DNA from: Saccharomycopsis phalli
Lineage: Eukaryota > Ascomycota > Saccharomycetes > Ascoideales > Saccharomycopsidaceae
Length of the DNA stretch: 64,000 nt
Direction of reading: 5' to 3'
Assembly (NCBI GenBank): GCA_020342235.1
Contig: CP073215.1
Coordinates: 744,001-808,000 of the forward strand
The position numbers were made by a program, and so were the translations under genes. Below, one piece after another: positions 57,918 through 64,000 of this stretch. Position 1 is the stretch's first letter, and each line of letters opens with the position of its first letter. The notes beneath the pieces were generated by a model that saw nothing but the letters and a program-made list of their open reading frames with translations, was not told where the DNA came from and searched no databases.

Positions 57918-58186
57918 CAAAAACAGTAGCAGGAACAGTAATAATAAGAACAATAACAGAACACTAGCAGAAGCAGAACAATAGCAGAACAAAAACAATA
58001 GCAGAACAAAAACAATAACAACAACAATAACAATAATAATAACAAAAACAGAAATAGGAACAAGAACAATAACAATAAATAATCCAATAAACCATTCTCA
58101 TATCCCGCCATTTCACCCCTCCCTTGGGTGCGCTCACCCCCATTTTTCCGGTCCACTTATTTTTCACATCAACTCTCTCGCATCCC

Positions 58187-58867
58187 ATGGGCAAAAAGTA
58201 CAAATTCGACTCCAAGCCACTCAGCTCCAAGCTGCTTAGTGCCAGGATCCAGCCGGTAAATGGCCCGTCGCACCACCACAAACACGCATCCCCCCTTTCC
58301 GCCACTACATCGTTGAAACACAACTTACTTCAAAAGGCATTAATGAACCAACGCCAGAATCAAAAAACACCAGTAGCCCAGGGCTTGAAACATAATCCGC
58401 TTGCCATGGCCTTGGCAAATACAAGAAATCACAAAAGTCAAAGTACAGCATCAAAGCCGCCAAAGACAAATACTTATCCCACCAAACCCGCCAGGCAAAT
58501 GAGTGTGGTTAAAAACCCGGTAGTTCCTGCTTCTACTCCGAGCAGAACATTTAATTTCAAGCATGCTGCTCAAAGAAAGTACTTGCTGATTCAGAATTTG
58601 GCGCCTGGTACCACCCTGGACGATATAAAGTTGATTCTTGAACAGAATGTCGGCAAGACGAGGTACATTCGGACACTGTACTCAAGGGGCCTTGACAGCA
58701 TCAAAGCAGAGGTGATTTTTGAAAAATCGCCAAATAACTTATTGCAGATTGCCTGCCAAGTGTTTAATGGCGCCAATAGCGACGGGAGAACGTTGGATGT
58801 GAAAATCGGCACGGATCCCGAGTTGTTAACCACAAAGGAGGTCACATTGTTGAATAGTTTGGAATAA
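58187..58867 (+). CDS. Small RRM-type RNA-binding protein
   Basis: A 226-residue protein. The first 120 residues are basic and low in hydrophobics, with two similar short motifs (SLKHNLLQKALMNQRQNQK and GLKHNPLAMALANTRNHKS). The C-terminal 90 residues fit an RRM: strand 1 RKYLLIQNLAPGTTLDDIKL, strands 2-3 RYIRTLYSRG and IKAEVIFEKSPNNLLQIACQ, and a final strand RTLDVKIGTDPE. Aromatic RNP residues are few, so RNA binding may be atypical. I cannot assign an orthologue; a Yra1/Mlo3-like mRNA factor is one possibility. The start ATG 58187 (MGKKYKFDSKPLSSK) is chosen because the frame upstream lacks an ATG. Confidence 0.65.
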   Translation: MGKKYKFDSKPLSSKLLSARIQPVNGPSHHHKHASPLSATTSLKHNLLQKALMNQRQNQKTPVAQGLKHNPLAMALANTRNHKSQSTASKPPKTNTYPTKPARQMSVVKNPVVPASTPSRTFNFKHAAQRKYLLIQNLAPGTTLDDIKLILEQNVGKTRYIRTLYSRGLDSIKAEVIFEKSPNNLLQIACQVFNGANSDGRTLDVKIGTDPELLTTKEVTLLNSLE

Positions 58868-59573
58868 TGTTGGGTTTACAGAATGGTGAAATGGCAGTGG
58901 AAAGCTGTGTTGCATTTCTCTTAGAATTACTTGAGTGGATTTGATGCAAGGGGCTTATTGAAATCAGTTGATGTAACCGTTTATGCTGCTGGCTTGCAGA
59001 GCCGGTGACTTGTCTGAAATGTATTTATTGACTACTTGGATGATAATAATAGATGGATACTCGAGTATTTGGGTGCGGTTGGAATGAGGTATGGGAATGG
59101 ATGAGTTGCTATTCTAGAGAATTATAAAGTAGAATAAAATAGAACAGGGCAAGAATAAAATAGAACAGGGCAAGAATAAAATAGAACAGAGCAAGAATAA
59201 AGTAGAACAGAACAAGAATATGTTAGACAGAGCAAGAATAGAATAAGAATAGAACAGCATCAGAGCAAGATAAGAAACAAGAATAGAACAAAAATGTGGA
59301 TACCCGTTTCTTTACGAATAACTCACGTAAATACACAATGTGAAAACCCGGATTTCCAACTTATCTAGGCTTTATATATTTATCATCTCTCAATATAAAT
59401 CGCTTTTGCACCATTTACTCATTTGATTAAAAATCAACCATCGTACTAATCCTATAATCGTCCTTGTCAAACAAATCATCTACCATGAAAGTTCACCCAC
59501 AATGACAGCTCATCCATCTGGAAATCCGCTGTGATCCTCACCCATTGCATAACCATCACACGGAACCATCATA
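58868..59573. other. Convergent RRM gene-FUR1 spacer
   Basis: 0.7 kb, AT-rich, with one tandem repeat (59120-59290). No gene seen. Confidence 0.6.
59120..59290. repeat. About 21-bp tandem repeat (AGAATAAAATAGAACAGGGC)
   Basis: Three near-perfect 21-bp units, then degenerating units such as AGAATAAAGTAGAACAGAAC down to about 59290. Purine-rich on the plus strand. Confidence 0.85.
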
Positions 59574-60209
59574 CTAAATACAATAGTACCGATCACCAAA
59601 ATCACCACATCCTGGAACAACAAACTTTTGCGCATCCAAACCCTTATCAATAGCTCCCGTGATAATCTTGATATTTGGAAACTTTTCATGGTACGCCTTA
59701 ATACCCTCTGGATTGCTCACCAAGTTCAAGAAAAAAATGCGCTCTTCCTTCACACCCCGCGACAACAACACTTCTGTACCCATAATGGCAGATCCTCCAG
59801 TAGCAAGCATCGGATCCAATAGGAAAACATATCGGTCCGCAATGTCGGCTGGCAACTTTTCATAAAACAACTTTGGCTTCGCAGTCTCTTCGTCACGCTG
59901 GATCAAGATCTTGCCCAATCTAACACTCCGGCAACAGTCACGCAATCCCTGTTCCATCGACTCGCCAGCACGGATAATAGATACTCCACAGATCTTGCCG
60001 AGAAACTTCACGCCCTCAAAGTCCTCCCCAGTTGGCGTTTGGATCTTGGTGGGTTCAACCGGTAGTTGATTCAAGCCTTCCTCGACCAAAAGACGAATGA
60101 TCCGGTCGGAGTAGAATACAAAGTCAGACCGCCCCGTCTCCTTCTTGCGGATTATTGTATACAAAGATAACAATTGATTTGTCTGTGGTAAAAGAATAAC
60201 GTTCTCCAT
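59574..60209 (-). CDS. FUR1: Uracil phosphoribosyltransferase
   Basis: Converts uracil and PRPP to UMP in pyrimidine salvage, and is the enzyme that activates 5-fluorouracil in yeasts. The 211-residue protein begins NVILLPQTNQLLSLYTIIR and contains ICGVSIIRAGESMEQGLRDC, ILIQRDEETAKPKLFYEKLP, the PRPP loop DPMLATGGS (132-140) and the uracil-binding end PGCGDFGDRYYCI. I start at ATG 60209; an in-frame ATG at 60317 would add 36 residues and sit 25 bp from the LSM7 stop. S. cerevisiae Fur1 (216 from its internal Met) supports the shorter form. Confidence 0.95.
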   Translation of the reverse strand: MENVILLPQTNQLLSLYTIIRKKETGRSDFVFYSDRIIRLLVEEGLNQLPVEPTKIQTPTGEDFEGVKFLGKICGVSIIRAGESMEQGLRDCCRSVRLGKILIQRDEETAKPKLFYEKLPADIADRYVFLLDPMLATGGSAIMGTEVLLSRGVKEERIFFLNLVSNPEGIKAYHEKFPNIKIITGAIDKGLDAQKFVVPGCGDFGDRYYCI

Positions 60210-60342
60210 GGTTTGTAAACCGCTGGAGAACGGCTTATCTACTACATAGACTGTTACCCGGCAACAAAGGTCGCCGAGGGTCTCCGAGGGGTGAAATCCC
60301 TTATCTACACTTATCATACATGTACCATGTATTATTGCTCCA

Positions 60343-60732
60343 TTACACTACCGGCTCCCCACTCCCGATAAAGGGATTGTCTATTATCTCGCTTCCATCA
60401 ATAGGGGAAATGCTAAGCAACAAAGGACCCCTGATGATCACCTGACCTAGTTCCCTGGTGGAGCTTGTCAATTTCGTGTCATCTTCAGGGTCCCGTAGCG
60501 TCTCAACCGTGTCGTCCAACACCAAATTCATCAACTGGTCGTATCCTTTTAGAGTTCCTACAACTTGCCGTCCGCCAATAAACTTCACGCGGATCTGCTT
60601 GCCCTGGTACTTGGCCAAATCAAGAATAGCCTCCCGTTTTGGCCCGTCGGTCTTCTGCTTCGTGTCCCTTCGGCGGTTATTGCGCTGCCGTTAATATTCA
60701 TTCCTCAATCTCGCCCTACTTACTTTATCCAT
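60343..60732 (-). CDS. LSM7: U6 snRNA / mRNA-decay Sm-like protein Lsm7, two exons
   Basis: Lsm7 is part of the Lsm1-7 ring (mRNA decapping) and the Lsm2-8 ring (U6 snRNA). Exon 1 (60732-60724) encodes only MDK; exon 2 (60684-60343) encodes the rest. The 116-residue product reads on through RRDTKQKTDGPKREAILDLA to Sm1 (KYQGKQIRVKFIGGRQVVGT, KGYDQLMNLVLDDTVE) and Sm2 (LGQVIIRGPLLLSISP). The segment GPKREAILDLAKY matches S. cerevisiae Lsm7, which also has an intron near its 5' end. Reading exon 2 alone would give a false start at MAKYQGK-like residues and lose about 25 conserved residues. It is divergent from ALF1 (98 bp). Confidence 0.93.
60685..60723 (-). other. 39-nt spliceosomal intron in LSM7
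   Basis: On the minus strand: donor GTAAGT, branch site TATTAAC, acceptor GGCAG. An in-frame TAA lies within it, so retention truncates the protein. The branch point is about five bases from the acceptor. Confidence 0.9.
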
Positions 60733-60830
60733 TGCAGCTCCAGTCACTTTAGCCACTACGATTGAAAAATACTCATCACAGTTACCCGGACACACACGGT
60801 ATGGTCTGTGTTGTGGAGGATTGGAACCTC

Positions 60831-61529
60831 ATGTCTGACTTGAGTATCTTTGTGACTTCTTCGCTCACTTCTTCCGAGCGACGAGTATCCTTACAATGGA
60901 CATTGGCGTATTTCAAGACAAGGCTCGGGCAGATCACCGGGATTCCTCCTGAAGATCAGCTGGTGGTAGTGTATCCTTCCATGCTGTCAGCTGACCATGA
61001 GCAACTTGTGGGAGATGAGCGGCTTCTAGAGAGCTTTAGTGGGCTTAAATCGTTAGCCCGTGTCCATGTGACGGACACCAGAGAAGATTCTGAGTTGAAG
61101 GCGCTTGAGGACGATTTGGACGATGATGCGCGGTTCAAATTATCAGAAGAAGCATACGATAAGCGTGAGGGAACCGTGAAAAAGTGGAAGCAGGCACAAA
61201 AGCTCGGGCGGTACGATCCAGAGGACGCACGTCGGCGTGAGCAGGATTTGTTGCGGAACATTGAAAAGGGAAAGTTGATCAATGTCGGTGACCGGTGCGA
61301 AGTCGACGGTAGCAGAAGAGGCACGGTCAAATATGTAGGGGAAGTTAGTGAAATCCCGCCTCCAGGATTTATATGGATCGGTGTGGCTTTGGATGAGCCA
61401 TTGGGGAAGAACGACGGCAGCATCAAGGGGAAGAAGTATTTTGAGTGTGGAAAGAACTACGGGTCGTTTGTGAAACCAGTGAACGTGGAGGTGGGCGATT
61501 TTGAGGCCGAGGACTATGATGAGTTGTAA
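60831..61529 (+). CDS. ALF1: Tubulin-folding cofactor B
   Basis: Alf1/TBCB binds alpha-tubulin and helps hand it on in the tubulin folding pathway. The 232-residue protein has an N-terminal ubiquitin-like domain (MSDLSIFVTSSLTSSERRVS), a charged helical linker (KREGTVKKWKQAQKLGRYDP), and a C-terminal CAP-Gly domain. The latter includes VGDRCEVDGSRRGTVKYVGE, FIWIGVALDEPLGKNDGSIK and KKYFECGKNYGSFVKPVNVE, with the signature GKNDG. It ends in an acidic tail, EDYDEL. ATG 60831 puts the ubiquitin-like fold at the start, as in TBCB; an in-frame ATG at 60801 would add ten residues. Confidence 0.9.
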   Translation: MSDLSIFVTSSLTSSERRVSLQWTLAYFKTRLGQITGIPPEDQLVVVYPSMLSADHEQLVGDERLLESFSGLKSLARVHVTDTREDSELKALEDDLDDDARFKLSEEAYDKREGTVKKWKQAQKLGRYDPEDARRREQDLLRNIEKGKLINVGDRCEVDGSRRGTVKYVGEVSEIPPPGFIWIGVALDEPLGKNDGSIKGKKYFECGKNYGSFVKPVNVEVGDFEAEDYDEL

Positions 61530-62217
61530 GATGCTCGGGTGAAATAGTCATGAGACACTGACTAGATAGTACTGATGTAGTTGGATGTTTCCTAGTCAAT
61601 GTATGATTTCTTGGCTGATGCCTGTATGAAAAGATGTTGAAAAACATGGCCAAAATAAGCAAGGGAGAGAAGGACACGAGTAACAAATGGGTTATAGCTT
61701 GTAATTAAGTAACAAGACACGCATGATATGTAAAACTGTGGGATTTTCAAAGCGGAATTATGGGTATTTCAAGAGGAGTGGTTTAGTAATTGAGTGGTTC
61801 TACAATGAGTAGCAAATCTCTATCAAGAGAGGTGGCTTTCTATGAGAAATGGCTTGGAATAGAAATATTGACCCCAAGAGAAATGGTTCTACACAACTTC
61901 AATAGCTTCCTCTGATTTTACTAACAAAGTAGTGCATTGTAGAAAGTTGAATAATTACAGAGCAGCGTCAAATATTAACTAGTGCAATTGACTCATATTA
62001 ACTCATCCAATTGACTCATCCAACAACTTCAATTGACTCCTCTAACTTCTTCAATTGACTCATCCAACTACTTCAATTGACCAATATCAACACCTGAGTT
62101 TGACTTTACCAGTACCATGGATAATTATTACGTCATCAAGGCCAGTGCTGTTCGCTCCCCAACCAGTGCTCGTGACCAGTGGGCTTAAGCATTTTTCGTA
62201 CAATTGTTAGTGGCAAC
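61530..62217. other. ALF1-SGT2 spacer
   Basis: 0.7 kb. TCAATTGACTCATCCAACTA repeats loosely about four times at 61985-62080, just before a short upstream reading frame (62117-62188). No other gene seen. Confidence 0.6.
62117..62188 (+). promoter_or_regulatory. Possible 23-codon upstream ORF of SGT2
   Basis: An ATG in the context ACCATGG opens 23 codons ending TAA, 29 bp before the SGT2 ATG. If the transcript starts upstream of 62117 this would reduce or regulate SGT2 translation. The transcript start is unknown. Confidence 0.3.
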
Positions 62218-63255
62218 ATGACAGTTACTAACAAGGAGATTGCCAGTTTGATCATAGACTTTCTTCAAAAGTCTGTCAAGGACAAAGCCATTGGAGAGGA
62301 TTACATTGAGTCAATGGACGTTGCCATTGACTGTATTGCTGACGCCTTTGATGTTGATGCCACCAATACCGCAAAGACTCTTGGCGCGGCATTGAAAGGC
62401 AAGTCCTTGGCTGAACTTATTAGCATCGAAGAGTCTAGCGAGCAAGTGAAGTCTGTTCCTGTGAATATTTCAGCAGAGGAATCCTCTCAGAAGGAAAAGG
62501 CGGAAGCTCTTAAATTGGAGGGCAACAAGCTCATGGCACAGCGTGATTACGCCAACGCGGTTGAAAAATACACCCAGGCCATCGAGGTCTCACCATCCAA
62601 TGCTGTATATTTGTCTAATCGTGCTGCTGCTTATTCCTCGTTAGACAAGCACAACTTGGCTATCAAGGACGCCCAAAAGGCCATTGAGCTTGATCCTAGC
62701 TACGCACGTGCGTACTCTCGTCTCGGATTAGCCAATTACGCCTTGGGAGACGCAAAGGCTGCCATGGAAGCTTACAAAAAAGGATTGGACGTTGAGGGAG
62801 ATAAGGCCACTGCTGGAATGACCAAGGGCTATGAGACCGCCAAAAAACGGGTCGAAGAAGAAAGCGGTGTCTCCGAAAGTACCAGAGGTGCCTCCGGAGG
62901 AATGCCAGACTTGTCCAGCTTGGCCAGTTCTCTTGGAGGAGGAGCTGGTGGAATGCCAGACCTTGGTGGATTGATGGGCAACCCAGCTATAATGCAGGCA
63001 GCTCAGCAGATGATGCAAGACCCAAATGCCATGGCTAATTTGATGAATAATCCAATGGTTCAGCAAATGGCTCAAAACTTTGGATTGGGAGGTGCCGGTG
63101 CCGGTGCAGAAGCTGGATCCGAAGGATCTAGATCGGGCGGACAGCCTAATCTCAATGAGCTTTTGAATAACCCTGCATTGCAAAACATGGCCAATAGTTT
63201 TTTGAATAACCGGAACGGTGGAGGAGCAAGCGGGAGTGGAGGAAACAGTTCCTAG
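62218..63255 (+). CDS. SGT2: TPR co-chaperone Sgt2 (tail-anchored protein targeting)
   Basis: Sgt2 receives tail-anchored proteins from chaperones and passes them through Get4/Get5 to Get3. The 345-residue protein has the N-terminal dimerisation/Get5-binding domain (1-70, IASLIIDFLQKSVKDKAIGE, AIDCIADAF). Three TPRs follow at about 93-200 (EKAEALKLEGNKLMAQRDYA, AYSRLGLANYALGDAKAAME), whose clamp binds Hsp70/Hsp90 tails. The Gly/Met/Asn/Gln-rich C-terminal domain (about 225-345; NPAIMQAAQQMMQDPNAMAN, NNPMVQQMAQNF) binds hydrophobic tails. Length equals S. cerevisiae Sgt2 (346). Start ATG 62218 (MTVTNKEIASL). Confidence 0.95.
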   Translation: MTVTNKEIASLIIDFLQKSVKDKAIGEDYIESMDVAIDCIADAFDVDATNTAKTLGAALKGKSLAELISIEESSEQVKSVPVNISAEESSQKEKAEALKLEGNKLMAQRDYANAVEKYTQAIEVSPSNAVYLSNRAAAYSSLDKHNLAIKDAQKAIELDPSYARAYSRLGLANYALGDAKAAMEAYKKGLDVEGDKATAGMTKGYETAKKRVEEESGVSESTRGASGGMPDLSSLASSLGGGAGGMPDLGGLMGNPAIMQAAQQMMQDPNAMANLMNNPMVQQMAQNFGLGGAGAGAEAGSEGSRSGGQPNLNELLNNPALQNMANSFLNNRNGGGASGSGGNSS

Positions 63256-64000
63256 TTGCGATTTTCATAGATTTAATTTTCGTATGAATAAATGGCATTG
63301 ATGTCAATACGTAGTTGATTCCAGGCAATTTTCCAACTTTGAGCAGGTTTATACTGATTGTCTTGAATTGAAGAATTGTACTTGAATCGCAACTGAAAAA
63401 TCTATAATAGATTACATGCGGATCAACTCTGCACAAACAACCTGTCTGCTGCATACAAATTAATAACTGGTTACTACATGGTTAAAATTTAAAACTTTAC
63501 ACCACCTTTGAGAGCATTGGCACTATTAATTTACGTACTATCTACAAGAAACACCCACCAATAAACATAACCTGAAATCTTCGAGACCTGTCGTATTTTG
63601 TCAAACATGCTTCGGGGAATCGTTAGACATGTATTGTTCATGTGCGTCGACCTTAAACCATACCGCCTATCCACTGCTTCCGGTAATTGACTCGTGTTGC
63701 AAGAACATTGAATATAATAGTCAATTATTCAAATCATTGTTTGGATGTGGTATTCACAAGCGTATGAAGCTAAAAAACAACACTAATTCATGTTGGATAA
63801 CACCTTGGTAATCCGCCAGAGCATTGTCTCACATTGAATAAGATGAAATCTCATAATGCTAAAAGAGACTTTGATTATCATTAAACGGAAATATGATACA
63901 ACCAGGTATCCAGTGCATTTCCTTTTTCCTATTATGATATAGTCATAATCAATCGATATCTGATGGCCAATGGTAACCCTGGAATAGTATCTATTGTCCA
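63256..64000. other. Gene-free right edge
   Basis: 0.75 kb 3' of SGT2. AT-rich with no recognisable gene, repeat or tRNA; a gene beyond the window cannot be excluded. Confidence 0.55.

Larger units (their letters stand above)
55228..58186. other. 3-kb gene-free region
   Basis: The largest gene-free stretch. It holds a short repeat at 55386-55430, a pyrimidine-rich part (55900-56300), three ACTACCTGTTTAAATAAT phrases (56755-56850), dispersed repeat C (57706-57917) and an AACAATA-rich tract (57905-58080) before the RRM gene. Open frames here have no recognisable features. The segment 55500-55860 is less AT-rich and could hide a small RNA, but I found no diagnostic boxes. Confidence 0.55.

Overview
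This is a 64 kb piece of a nuclear chromosome from a budding yeast (Saccharomycotina). Nearly all genes are single-exon orthologues of Saccharomyces proteins. The two protein-coding introns found are tiny (39 and 43 nt), with yeast-type branch points close to the 3' splice site, and there is an intron-containing tRNA gene. CTG codons are rare, and at positions I can align from memory they fall where S. cerevisiae relatives have Ser, Thr or another small or polar residue. The clearest case is PRP22 codon 594, just before the DEAH box. This points to a CUG-Ser clade yeast (Debaryomycetaceae/Metschnikowiaceae type). If so, standard-code translations carry wrong leucines at CTG. Species not identified.

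Layout. 0.7-3.4 kb: a small secreted protein and TSR3. 3.9-11.2 kb: LIG4, a mitochondrial PPR protein and SST2. 12.3-16.3 kb: GCD11 and, divergently, a Mep1/Mep3-type ammonium permease. 17.2-25.5 kb: PRP22 and POL1. 26.1 kb: tRNA-Arg(CCG). 26.9-34.4 kb: MSH2 and an MSB2-like signalling mucin. 34.4-37.3 kb: a gene-free stretch. 37.3-42.9 kb: RFC4, POP3, an unidentified coiled-coil gene with an intron, and TRM10. 44.8-50.8 kb: PHM7-type channel, RCR-family protein, POC4-like chaperone and DFR1. 51.2-55.2 kb: PPS1-like phosphatase. 58.2-63.3 kb: an RRM protein, FUR1, LSM7 (with intron), ALF1 and SGT2.

The genes are ordinary housekeeping and signalling genes, not an operon-like system. Genome-maintenance genes are frequent (LIG4, POL1, MSH2, RFC4, DFR1, PPS1). 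POL1 and MSH2 each carry two perfect MluI cell-cycle boxes (ACGCGT) close to the start codon, which suggests shared G1/S control. Perfect CACGTG sites sit just upstream of GCD11, PRP22, POL1 and MSH2.

Spaces between genes are long (up to about 3 kb). Most hold a private short tandem repeat with a 9-30 bp unit. Four diverged copies of a dispersed repeat of about 200 bp lie at 0.2, 11.7, 36.9 and 57.7 kb; they may be old LTR-type remnants. I found no intact mobile element, CRISPR, origin or rRNA, and no evidence of a previously undescribed biological system.
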